Source of the DNA: Apostichopus parvimensis
Taxonomy: Eukaryota; Echinodermata; Holothuroidea; Aspidochirotida; Stichopodidae
Direction: 5' to 3'
Assembly (NCBI GenBank): GCA_000934455.1
Contig: KN884096.1
Coordinates: forward strand, 77,164 to 110,224
DNA length: 33,061 nt
Shown: piece after piece, positions 1 through 26,654 of the stretch
How the letters are laid out: each line of letters begins with the position of its first letter
Position numbering within the stretch: the first letter of the stretch is position 1
Position numbers and translations under genes: made by a program
The notes under the pieces: model-generated
Seen by the model: the letters and a program-made list of their open reading frames with translations, nothing else
Database searches by the model: none
What the model was told of the DNA's origin: nothing

Positions 1-797
1 AATAATGAGCATTCTCTATTCTCCCCCTCCCCCTCCCCCTCTCCCCGACTCACAAATGAAGTGTTTGAAAGATATGACACATAGCTATATCGTTTGCCTA
101 TACTATCGGTAAGTAAATGGAAACTGTTCAGAATAAATTAAATGGGCCTAGACAAGCATGGGCAAAAACTGAAATCAGTTAGCCAACCTATATAATCAAC
201 CTATCATTTACTTTAACAGAAGGAGCTGTCAAGGAGTTTACCATTTTCCATGTTAGTACAACAAAAGAAAGACCAAAGACCTAACATAATAATAGTTAAG
301 AAAAAATAAGAATAAGAATTACGTCTATTCTCTCAAGGTTTCACCGTTCTGGATACTGAGTACAGACAATATTATGTTTCAAAACATTCACTATTGTAAA
401 ACAAAAATATGGTTATAAATACAGTACGGTCTTATCTCCTTCCAACCTTAGCCACAATCCGGTCTCAGAAAGAAAAGAGTTGTTAAGTTTACTGGTTTCA
501 CCAGAACTGCAAATAATACACAATGTATACACGTACTACATAACCTTATTTGATTTTGAAAGTGAACCCTTCACCTTTAATATTCCTTTTTATATTATTT
601 TTTTTGACCAAGGTTTTTACTTGCGGGTGAATCATTGAAATTTACCTTTAGGTCTACCGACAAAAGATCTACGTTGCAATATAAAATATATTTCTTTAAA
701 ATATCAAATTTTGTTGAATTAATATTATTTATCCTAATATTCAACTAGACAACTAGTTTTATTTATGGGTTTTTATCATTTGCCTTCTTCTCCGCAG
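1..797. other. Intron or upstream part of the NRF-6-like gene, no exon recognised
   Basis: AT-rich DNA, beginning with a short C/T-rich run. It ends at a good polypyrimidine tract and AG acceptor at 796-797, so at least its right end is intron of the acyltransferase gene that continues off the left edge. I found no stretch resembling the missing N-terminal part of that family, and no convincing repeat apart from short poly-T. Confidence 0.6.
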
Positions 798-3401
798 GCC
801 ATACAACAACCGTACTGAAGCTCTTGAGCCTTATGGAAGTAGTACCGATATCACATACGGAAAGCCCTGGTGTAGGATCCAGTCTTATCTGGTCGGAGCC
901 TTCGTTGGATATGTACTTTATAAACATATGTACTTTCAGAAGATCAAGATGTATTGGGTAAGAAAGGGTAGATCAGTGGTGGGGATGGGAGGTTAGGGGC
1001 CTGGAACTCCCCCCCCCCCCATCTTCTGATTGTTCTCTTTCTCTCCCCCCTTCTTTTATCTATTTTTTCGAGGTGATATAACACCTTTTTTGGTAGCAAA
1101 AGAACATACTATTGTGTGGTAAGGGGCGGGGACGAGGAAAGACATGAGTCCAAATGGGGGACAATTTGAGTGTTAAGCATGGGCCTGCCTCACCCCCCCC
1201 CCCCTCATCTTCTGATTATTACCTCGCCCTCTCCTATTTTTTATTTATTATTTTGTGGTTCAATAAAACCTTTTGGTAGTAAAAAAACATACTTTTGTGT
1301 GGTAAGGGGGAGGGAGGGGGAAGAACATGAGTCCATCTGGGGTGAAATGTGAGTGTTAAGCATTTCTCATACAGTCTCATCTAGGTCTACCCGTTATTTT
1401 GTGTTACAGGTGACTAACGTTGTGGGTTGGGTCCTGGCAATCGGTATTATGATTGCTATGATCTATGGCTTACATGGTACATCAATGACTGATCCATTAC
1501 CACAGTGGTTTGCAGCGGTCTTTGCTGGGACGTCTCGTTTCTTATTTTCGATGGGTGTTGGCTGGGTGGCGTTCGCTTGTTCTATCGGTTATGGAGGTAG
1601 GCGACAGACAAATACTATATATATATATATCAATCAAATAATGGTCGTATGTAAGTTGGCTATAAACAGCGGGCTATAAATATCGGTGCAAGCCGGGGTT
1701 TCTCATGAGAGGAGCATACACTATGACAACATTCAATCTCTAACACTATTTTGTCGTAGCAGTACTGTAGGCTAGGCATTGTTTTTATTTATGTCACGGA
1801 CAAAGTATTGAGTTTAACACTAGTGTTTTCAAACAGAACAGACTTATATAGGGGTAGGCAGTCACAAAGTTGGAAAGGGGGGGGGGTGGGGGTAAAAGTA
1901 CGGAGTGATTGAGATATGTCACCACGCAATGAAGTGCATTGGTAAAACTGTTCATTCATTGGTAGTTTTGAAAATCCTGTCAGAAGAAATTACTGCGTAA
2001 TTGTAAATTACACGTTGAAACACAACGGCTGGAACCCCTCTCCCCCCTCCACCACCCCCTCTTAATCTCTTAAACAGACCCAACCATCTTTGAACAAGCG
2101 AAAAAATCCATGTATTCAAGAATTCATTAACTCAAGAGGTATGTTTAATTGCTTCCCAATCTGTACATACATTTTTTCTTCTGATAATTCAGGTTATATC
2201 AACAGTTTCCTTTCATGGAACTTCTGGACACCCTTGGCTCGACTGACCTACTGTGCCTACCTCCTACATCCAGTAATCATCTTTCAATTCCTCAGAACCA
2301 AGAAAGCAACATTTCATTGGACGTTACCTGAAATCGTAAGTCTGTTTATAGCCCGGCCGAGTACACATTAGCATGATTACGAGTACAACTTTAAGAATAC
2401 AAAGTACCAGAACGAGTACAATTGTATGTGTATGTGTACACTAACATGACTAGGCTACGATTACAACATGAACATGAGTATAAATACAACAGAAATGAGT
2501 ACAAAATACAACAGCATGATTACGAGTACAACAGTAAGAATGCAAAGTACCAGAACGAGTACAATAGTATGTGTATGTGTACAATAACATGAGCAGGCTA
2601 CGAGTACAACATGAACATGAGTATAAATACAACAGAAATGAGTACAAAATACAACAGTATGATAACGAGTACAACTTTAAAAATACAAAGTACCAGAACG
2701 AGTACAATAGTATGTGTATGTGTACAATAACATGAGTAGGCTACGAGTACAACAACATGAGTATAAATACAACAGAAATGAGTATAAATACAACAGTATG
2801 GACCATCCTCTTGATGTTTGATACCAGAAAAAGATTGAAATATACAGATGGGTGGAATATTGAAATTGACGAGTTACAATAATGACTAATTCATGGGGAG
2901 ATTTGATAATGAAGTTGATACCGTAATAACCTGCCGATCCGAAGAGCTACCTTAAGTTGTAGTTTAACTCTGCAGTAAGATCAATCACCCATTCTTCCCG
3001 CTGTTTCCTCTCACAACCCGTTATTCTGTCGTTCACGATTACTTATAAGTTCGGTTTCTACTCACCACCCCCCCCCCCCCAAGCCAAATCTATCATGTGT
3101 TCCACATTTAAACTCAATTAACTTTTCAAATCAAGTCAAATGTGCATTAAACAAACAACCACATACACACACACCATGCATGGCATCACAATAATTGTTA
3201 TAGGCAGTGTTGTCCACTATACGTTTTCTTTTGCCTTTGCAGACGTATTTCTTCCTTGCCAATGTGGTGGCAGCATATGTATTAGCTTTGTGCCTGTCGG
3301 TACTGGTAGAAGGGCCAACAATGGGCCTAGAGAGGGCGGTATTTCGACCAAGAAAGAGAGAACTTGTCATCAGCGCAGACCAGAAGAAAACTAAAAAATA
3401 G
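798..3401 (+). CDS. NRF-6-like membrane acyltransferase, C-terminal four exons (5' partial)
   Basis: The exons are 798-957, 1410-1596, 2193-2335 and 3243-3401, with TAG at 3399-3401. All junctions are GT-AG and phases match, giving about 216 residues. The encoded order is typical of the C-terminal half of acyltransferase-3/nose-resistant-to-fluoxetine proteins: YGKPWCR followed by YLVGAFVGY, a hydrophobic helix starting VTNVVGWVLAIG, then FSMGVGWVAFACSIGYGG, then FLSWNFWTPLARLTYCAYLLHP, split here at its natural SWNFW centre, and a last helix ending VLVEGP. About five membrane segments are visible. The tail after the last helix is basic and cytosolic-looking (RPRKREL, then a lysine-rich end). 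In Caenorhabditis elegans, NRF-6 relatives affect drug and lipid transport; the substrate is unknown here. The N-terminal domain and the rest of the acyltransferase domain must lie left of the window. The family call is secure; orthology within this large invertebrate family is not. Confidence 0.9.
997..1363. repeat. Tandem duplication, two units of about 184 bp, in an acyltransferase intron
   Basis: Unit 1 is 997-1180 and unit 2 is 1181-1363. Each begins GGGCCTG, has a long C run, then CATCTTCTGATT, then a TTTTGGTAGYAAAA block and a TGTGTGGTAAGG block, and ends GTGTTAAGCAT. The units differ by scattered substitutions and by C-run length, so the duplication is not recent. The second unit ends just before the acceptor of the next exon. 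Confidence 0.85.
1597..2192. other. Acyltransferase intron, no gene content
   Basis: Lies between the exon ending GYG-G and the exon starting YINSF. It contains a short (TA)n run near 1618-1631, a G-rich run near 1877-1893 and a C-rich run near 2040-2060. No RNA gene or extra exon was recognised. Confidence 0.7.
2374..2800. repeat. Minisatellite, three units of about 143 bp
   Basis: Units start at 2374, 2518 and 2661. Each begins GATWACGAGTACAAC, continues through AAAGTACCAGAACGAGTACAA and TATGTGTATGTGTACA, and ends with repeated GAGTAYAAATACAACAG words. The unit is itself built from degenerate GAGTACAACA-like words of about 10 bp, so this is a higher-order repeat. It lies in the last intron of the acyltransferase gene, and open frames through it are by-products of the repetition. 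Confidence 0.9.
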
Positions 3402-5000
3402 TCATCTATAATCAAGATTTTAGATTTATTTTACGAAATTTATAATATTCTATCTCCACTGCATCCTTAACATTAATTTTTACCAGATAACGTTTATAAT
3501 AATATTAAATCAAATGTAAGAAGGGAACTGAATACGATTTTCTACTTTTAGTGAATGAACTTCATTATGACCAATGAAGCTTTGACTACTCAAGCAAACA
3601 CAAACTATACTTAAATTAGTATTGAATGGTATATGATATTCGCCCTACACTATATAACCGAAGGAGTGAACATTTCATCAAATTACCAAATAATTGAGTC
3701 AAATTAAGTAGGCCTATTATCGATAATTGACAGTCCTGATTAATTCCATTAAAAAGTTTAAGAAAACTCTATATTTTCTGTTTTTATTTTCACATTTTAC
3801 TTATTTTCTCATACAAAGGATTGCTCGGGTGATTCTAATGCAGTGTCCAATGTTGGAATAACAATGTTATCGAAGCCGCGAGTTATCCATCGTACGCGCG
3901 CACGTACACGCAAACATACATATATTAGTTACGGCACCATCTTACACATGTATAGGTGATCTCAAAATGAACACCAATGTCTCCCACCTCACACCCTCCC
4001 CCACCCGTCCATGCACTCCCATGTGGACAGAATATCATCATGGTCAGGGACGTAGCTAAGGCCTGGTGATTGGGGGGGGGGGGGGGGTAGTGGCTGAATA
4101 TCCAACTGGATGGGGTTTGAAGCCAGAAAATTCCGACTGCTGCCTTGTACCCCCCCCCCCCCACCCGCGCTACTCGTCAACGATACTGTCAATGTCAGTC
4201 AGACACCCCATCTTTCGCGACTGCACTTTTGTTCCGAACTTTGTTCGATACATTTGTACCCACTGGCACTCACTTCACAAACTTATTAGCCCCCCCCACA
4301 TATATATATTTTTTTGTGAAAATTCGGGCAATATGCTGATAACTTTTCGGGCACCTACTGAAAGAAAGATAATTTGCAATGTGTTTTTCAATGGTTAAAC
4401 TTATATTATTATTACCATCATTATTATTTTTAACACAGTATACTACTACGTACAAAATATGTCTTCCATTACAAACTGTCTTCCCGGATTCTGTTACATT
4501 GTCTGTTGTTGATGCTTTGTGTTGTCTTCTGTGTTGCTTTTGGAGACGGATTAGACAGAAGGAGTTTGTTCTTCAATAAATGAAAAACGAGACGCCGCTT
4601 TGTCTTCGGTAAGTTGTGTCAAGCTGGCTGTTAGCCAAGATGACAAGTTTATATCTTATTTTCAGTGTAACCATGTTGCTCTTCCAGAATGTAAGGCATA
4701 AATTTATTATCTTCAAAAAGGGAGACAATGTGGTAATAAATCATGTCAAAATTTCTTGGAAACAGAATTTAAGGCTCACCCCCATCACATCACGTACCTC
4801 GTGCCAACCCTGTTCATCTGGCACCTAACCCCATTATCTCCAACAATACGTTCTACCGTGTCCCTCTTACCCCCCCCCCCCTTCCTCCAAGATCGATGAC
4901 ACATGTTACAAGTAGTCATAATAAGAACAGCAAGAGAGCAATCCATGGAGTTGCAAATCTCATCTTCAACATATAACTTTACTCTCGGCATCCTGTTGCA
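3402..5000. other. Acyltransferase 3' UTR and intergenic DNA between convergent genes
   Basis: Possible poly(A) signals on the + strand are ATTAAA at 3504-3509 and 3748-3753 and AATAAA at 4575-4580; none is clearly preferred. A segment from about 4050 starts GGACGTAGCTAAGG followed by a G run, like the ends of a common invertebrate MITE class, and further C runs lie near 4150 and 4870. No coding sequence was recognised. Confidence 0.5.
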
Positions 5001-5022
5001 AAGTGATATGCCATTTGTTCAC

Positions 5023-5890
5023 AAGGTTAGTTTGAACTTTATCGGACTTGGATGTAGGAGTTCGCGACACACTTTTCCGCACAATTTAGGCGGAATTGAC
5101 CTCAATTGGCCTTTGTCATCGACCCTAAACTCCAACATCTGCACTATTTTAATATTCGTCTCATCTTTCTCAATACATATTGTGTAGTTTCATGACTTTT
5201 TTCATGTTGACAAGCAGAAAATGGACTAAAAAACAATTTTTAGGTTTTTTTTTTTACCACTGATCATCCACGTCATCAATCATGCAGGCACAAGTTTACA
5301 TGATTAGGCACCTACGCAGCAAGTTTGAACTTTATCTGACTTATGGTTTAGGAGTTCGCGACACTTTTCCACCCAATATGACCGTTGACCAACCACTTAC
5401 GTACTATTTTAAAATGTGCTCCATTATTCTCGACATATCTTGTGTTTTAATGACTATTCACACATACTGACAAGCAAGTAATTGCTAAGAACAGTTTGGT
5501 GGGTATTTGATCTCTGAATTCGCCAATCACGCTGGTACGAGTTTCAATGGTCAGGCAACTACCCACCAAGCTTGGACGTGATCGAACTTAATGAGTAGGA
5601 GTTGGCGACACACAGTTTCACACAATTTAGGCCAATCTGACCTTTGACCTTAGCCCAATCTGACCTTTGACCTCAATTGACCTTTAAACCCAACCCTAAG
5701 CACTTAAATCTGTCCTATTTCTCATCATCTGTCTCATCATTCTCTACATATCGTGTGATTTAAGGACTTTTTGCTACATAATGACAAACAGCAAAATGGC
5801 TAAAAGCTAATTTTTACGATTTTTTTTACCTCTGACGTCATGAATCACGCAGGCACGAGTTTACATGGTCAGGCAACTACCCAGGCTGAG
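5023..5890. repeat. Degenerate tandem array, three units of about 250-325 bp
   Basis: Units start near 5023, 5321 and 5568. Shared landmarks in each unit are AAG-TTTGAACTTTATC-like starts, AGGAGTTCGCGACAC, then TGACCnnnTTGACC blocks, then CATATYTTGTG, ACTGACAAGCA-like words, and an end resembling CAGGCACGAGTTTACATGG plus TCAGGCAACTACC. Copies have diverged considerably. The array lies just beyond the predicted end of the enolase transcript. The third unit holds two exact TGACCTTTGACCT words at 5638-5650 and 5661-5673. Confidence 0.75.
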
Positions 5891-6023
5891 GTACAATATT
5901 TCATGTCCCTATACATTATTACATGTAGGGAGATGGGCCGCGCCGTATATAGCCGGCTCTGGAGATGAGATAATAAACAATCAAAGAACAAATAAAGTTC
6001 AAGCAAATTTGATCAGTTAGAAC

Positions 6024-6039
6024 TTTATTAGAATTTATT
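6024..6039 (-). terminator. Distal enolase poly(A) signals (two AATAAA)
   Basis: Read on the - strand, AATAAA occurs at 6039-6034 and again at 6029-6024. Just downstream is a T/G-rich stretch (CTTGAACTTTATTTGTTC and following), as expected at a cleavage site. If used, the enolase 3' UTR would be about 1.8 kb. A nearer AATAAA at 6475-6470 is an alternative with a poorer downstream element. Confidence 0.5.
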
Positions 6040-6469
6040 CAGGAAATAAAATGATTTCATCTGGATATTTTTTAATGTCACGGGAGAACAGAAAGTAAGA
6101 ATCCTCAGGTTACATTCACAAATTGCACTCCATAGATGACAACAGTAGTACTACACAATAACTAATGAAGGTTTTTGTACTTCTACAGTAGAATCTAGCT
6201 TTCTCAATTTTTTCACTTACTTCTTAATGTAAGAATGTGATTAATGTTTCAAAACTGTTAGTATGTAATATTATTAGGGCAATGCTTGTATCTACAGTAT
6301 GAGATAATAACTAACAAAGTTGAAGAAATTTTGGCAATTTCAAAACAAAAGACAGTCACTTCCTGAAAACTAGAATTAACTTACATCATTCATGAAATTA
6401 AGGTGTTGTATTGATGATAGGGTGGGGAAGGGGGGGGGGAGAGTGGAGGGAGAGATGGAGGCATTGCAG

Positions 6470-6475
6470 TTTATT
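6470..6475 (-). terminator. Proximal candidate enolase poly(A) signal
   Basis: This is the first canonical AATAAA met on the - strand after the enolase stop codon at 7837. Use of it would give a 3' UTR of about 1.4 kb. It is followed by C-rich rather than T/G-rich sequence, so the pair at 6024-6039 may be the stronger site. Confidence 0.35.
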
Positions 6476-6945
6476 CTTCAAATTTGACAGACTAGAGAAG
6501 ACTGCAAGGCCTGCATAATCCACCTCCAACAGATACAGTAAAAGTCTAAGCATAATGTAGTCCTACCTAAACAATAAATATCTAAATACCAGTAAGTAAC
6601 ATTTATGCAAATACTTAGTATTTGTCCATGAAAGATGAACATTTTTAAAGCAAAGAGTAGACTTGCGGAAGTATGCTCGTAGAAGCCGAGAGCTTCCTCC
6701 CTAAGAATGAAACTCTGGTCTTTCTCGATATCTCTGAGATCCAACTTTGATACACCACTTGACAACAATGCATGCTGGGAGAATATGAATGTTAGACATC
6801 TTAACAACATCAAGCTATCTTTAGTTATTCAGAAATGCATAGCACAATGTTCACAAACAATAACTGTGTGCGAAGCAATTCAAACATTCTTAAACTTCAC
6901 ACAAAATATTTGTTATAGAAATATCAAAGAAGATCAAGACAAAAG

Positions 6946-7472
6946 ACTGGCCTATATCGATGGTCCACAGATCCGGGAACATTCTTTGGAGGTGGGGGGG
7001 GGAGGGTGATCTGATGGGTCATTGAGTGGCCAATATCGGCGGTCCACAGATAGGGGAACAGCGGAGCACATCCCAAACGATGGGTGCAAAAGATCTGCAG
7101 GGGGTCGAGGGATCTTTCCAGACAATGGCAAATGTATCTACACTTATCGGTGCTTGTCTTCTTCTACAATCCAAGCAAGCTTTCATACACAGGGATGAGC
7201 CAGGGGTAACCAAAAAAATCACACTTTGCAAAAATTGCGGTATAGGCTCCAGATTGCGTATGCTACAGTGTGTTAGGATAATACTTTTTGTCCCCCAGCA
7301 GGTTGGATATCCATGCACGGAAATTGAGAGGTGTAAATCTCAGAGGTAGAAAGAAATCACGGATATTCCGCGAATTCGCGGAAAAAGCTCATGCCTGCAT
7401 ACATTCTGATCATCCATTCTTTGGGGGTTGGGGTGGAGGGGGGGAGGGTGATCTGATGGGTCATTGAGCGGT
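6946..7472. repeat. Cluster of degenerate direct repeats flanking a MITE in the enolase 3' UTR
   Basis: A segment with CATTCTTTGG, a G-rich run and GGGTGATCTGATGGGTCATTGAG occurs at about 6980-7028 and again at 7415-7470. A second word pair, GGTCCACAGAT with ATATCG before and GGGAACA after, occurs at about 6950-6980 and 7028-7062. Between the two copies of the first segment lies the MITE at 7190-7397. The region is probably within the enolase 3' UTR, antisense to the strand read here. Confidence 0.7.
7190..7397. mobile_element. MITE family A, copy 1 (208 bp, 6 bp target duplication)
   Basis: The ends are imperfect 11 bp inverted repeats: CAGGGATGAGC at the left and GCTCATGCCTG at the right. 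The flanking words CATACA at 7184-7189 and CATACA at 7398-7403 form a perfect 6 bp target-site duplication. Near the right end is a perfect 18 bp palindrome, TTCCGCGAATTCGCGGAA. Compared with copy 2 at 10554-10718 it has about 43 extra bases in the middle. There is no coding capacity. It lies in the predicted enolase 3' UTR. Confidence 0.85.
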
Positions 7473-7836
7473 CCTTTTGGAAGCCACTCCTGAGTTGTAG
7501 GTCTTAAGGTTAGTGGACTGCTGTCCTTCATTAGTTTGCCTTCTTTGATACTGACAACAGAATTGTCTAAACTTTCAATATCAACAAAAAGAAGGACAAG
7601 TTTACAGATATTACAAACAGGCAAGACAATCGGACACAGATGAAACATAGCAGCCTTTTGTTTCGGGAAAGATACCCTGTGAACTACCTTGACTTGTATC
7701 TAATATTTAAGTATAAAAGCAAAAACCACGAACAATCTCATTTTAGAACAGAGTAAAACCAAAGACTTTCATAATAAAATTTGTATGATGATAATCTAAT
7801 AATCTTTCATCGATATCTCTCTCATTGGAGAAGTAA

Positions 7837-24481
<16,645 letters not shown>

Positions 24482-24735
24482 TGTTTATTACTTAAGAGAA
24501 ACAAGAAAAATAGATCAAATCAGTTATATAAATATATATGAAATGTGTAAAAGCTTGTTTTTGGCACAGAACAACATTTTCAATGCCTAAATCAAATGCC
24601 TCAGAGTTTAATGCAATGCATAATAGCTTCTTTCCAAGCTGTGTTTACCATCAGATTACCTTTTTAGCTTTTCCACCATGTGACAGTTGAAGCGTACAGG
24701 TAAGTGATTACTTATGCTATAATCAATTGGATAAA

Positions 24736-24797
24736 GGCTGTGGCATGAGGAGTGATGAAACCTACTGTTGCATGTGGGAGGTGGTGGGTTCCATCCC
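24736..24797 (+). mobile_element. tRNA-like SINE head (A/B box), tentative
   Basis: GGTTCCATCCC at 24787-24797 fits the RNA polymerase III B box GGTTCNANNCC, and TGGCATGAGGAG about 46 bases before it loosely fits an A box. The region does not fold into an obvious tRNA. No body or tail matching the SINE at 29177 was found after it, so it may be a fragment or chance. Confidence 0.3.
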
Positions 24798-25294
24798 TGG
24801 GCAGCCAAAGTAAGGTGCGTTTCTCATAGGAGATAGTGCTGATAGTATTACTTGATTAATCGCCAGTAGTCAGGATTACACTTTGTAAGTTCGATAAATC
24901 GCCCTCAAAACCTTAGTTGCAATTACTACATGCTAGTACTACACATAATCTGATGTTACACATCATTAAGAATACTAGTTTCTGAATGAGGTGTTATAAA
25001 CTTGGGCATTTGAACTGACATCCTTGAGGCAAAGAACCACCTTGCAAAACCTTTTAATGTGCAGTGTAGGGAATAACCCTTGATGTCAGCATGTCCAGGG
25101 GCAGGGATGGTGGAGGGGAGGGGGGTTATGTCAACAGATTGTCCCAAATTTCTTGAAGAAAAATTACCACTTTAATGTACAGACTATTTCTAATGGCACA
25201 TCATCTGTATTGACCAATTGGTGAACTGATTGTTGTGATTAGCTGAAAATATCATGTTAACATACTGTCACATCAAAATTTTTACACTGGGAGT

Positions 25295-25345
25295 GAATAT
25301 TACAGTAAAGGGACCATGAGTATAGTAAAGGGACCATGAGTAGAG
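25295..25345. repeat. Short direct repeat, two 21 bp units
   Basis: The words AGTAAAGGGACCATGAGTA appear twice in a row (about 25303-25322 and 25324-25343). It lies in DNA upstream of the enolase start codon with no other feature nearby. Confidence 0.85.
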
Positions 25346-26101
25346 TCACTTTTTTATCTGAATAAAATTTTAACAACCCATTGTGAATAATGGAACATTT
25401 CATCATCTTAACCCTATTACTTAGTGGTTTGTCTTAGCACAGGCAACAAAGACACCTTCTTTCATACAGAATGAATTTTAATGACAATGACACAAGTGAG
25501 AGTGGTTTACACTTGACATTGAAGATGTTGTTTCAGGCATTTGACCATCAGTCACCTGCTTTTGCAGTTGGTATCTCGTAACATCCAGGTAGGCCTAGGT
25601 AATCACCTTTGAGTGTTTTTATTTTTTTCCCTTAGCTTTTGGTCAGACTTTCATAAAAATTTCAAAAATGTTCTAATCTAAATAAGGCTAGACTATAGCC
25701 TAGGTAGGCCTATCTTTACTTTGTTTGTTGGGAAAAATTCTACTGTATGCCCCATGGCCTAACCCCAACTTAGCTAGGCCTAATTTAGGCTAACGTTGAT
25801 GCATTCCTAGCCTATGCCTACACAGGTTCATTTCAGTTGCCCAAGTTGGTGAGTTACCACAATGAACCGAATATAAAACCCGTTGCCCTTATGATTGTCG
25901 TTTACGGTACTTACTCCGGAATTCACCTCGTAGAAAATGTATTATATGTGGAGACGGCCTTGCGCATCTGTCAGTATGCTTCAGGTTAGTAATATTACTT
26001 GATTAGGCCTATGTTGTTTATCAGGCTCCAGACACCAGGCTGACATACAGTCCGATCAACGTGTACATGCATTAGGGCACGTACACCGCGTGTTATTACA
26101 G

Positions 26102-26257
26102 GGTCAGCTCATCGAGGGAAGGTTCGGCTCTTCCAGGTCACAAGTATACCGGCTGATACCCTACACACAGTACAATGTAAAGGAAGCTTCGCGTATCATT
26201 GAGGAAGGCGAGATACAATGGCGCAGCCACGGGGGGCGTTCTACGTCCCAAATATCT
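26102..26257 (+). other. Unassigned exon-like open segment
   Basis: On the + strand TTATTACAG (acceptor, AG at 26100-26101) is followed by an open frame reading GQLIEGRFGSSRSQVYRLIP and onward through YTQYNVKEASRIIEEGEIQ, then a donor CTGTAAGC (GT at 26258-26259). Composition is GC-richer than the neighbours and the peptide looks protein-like, but I recognise no family. Its last 35 bases fall in a repeat-like element (26220-26654), which argues against a conserved exon. It could be part of an unannotated transcript divergent from enolase. Confidence 0.22.
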
Positions 26258-26654
26258 GTAAGCCCTTATCCCAAATGACCAAAAAATGTTTCTTTAGAAA
26301 ATAGGTCATATCTGCCCAACAACGTAGCTTGAAACTGAAAAAGGGGGAGGGGGGAGAGGGAGAGCAGAATTTTAAAAGGGGCATTTCTTATGACACTTAC
26401 CGGAGCGCCATGCTGTACAAAGAAATTAAATTTTGCCCAAAATGTCTTGCAGGAAATAAGCAATAATAAGAGAGTATTGTATTACGTACATAGCATGAAC
26501 TTTCAGGGGAAAGATTGAGAAGGGCCGCTTAGCTTCTTTAAACCTGAAAAGAGGGCTTTAAAGACATTTCCTGCTTTTAATTTAATTTGATTTTCGAGGT
26601 ACTCAAGTGGAGCGATCGCTCCCCCCTTCCCCCCCCCCCCCTTGGCTACGCGCC
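26220..26654. mobile_element. Possible MITE with GGCGC-AGCCA ends
   Basis: The left end reads GGCGCAGCCACGGGGGG and the right end, reverse complemented, reads GGCGCGTAGCCAAGGGGGG. These are inverted repeats apart from a 2-base insertion and one substitution. The 435 bp between has G/C runs and no open frame of note. I see no clear target duplication. A related left end may exist near 4048 (GGGACGTAGCTAAGG). Confidence 0.45.

Larger units (their letters stand above)
24482..25915 (-). promoter_or_regulatory. Enolase 5' UTR intron and possible non-coding first exon or promoter
   Basis: Upstream of the start codon the - strand reads as a pyrimidine tract ending CTCTTAAG, a usable AG acceptor about 9 bases before ATG. 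This suggests a non-coding first exon farther up, as in many enolase genes. A consensus donor GTAAGTACC lies at 25914-25906 with a TATA-like CATATAATAC at about 25949-25940. The exact transcription start cannot be fixed; if that TATA is used the first exon would be extremely short, so an upstream start is equally possible. Confidence 0.3.

Noticed and set aside
2450-2707. Cysteine/tyrosine-rich - strand open frame
   Set aside because: Lies wholly inside the 143 bp minisatellite and the peptide simply repeats with it.
3131-3415. Open frames overlapping the last acyltransferase exon in other frames
   Set aside because: Shadows of the real exon at 3243-3401, whose frame joins in phase to the upstream exons.
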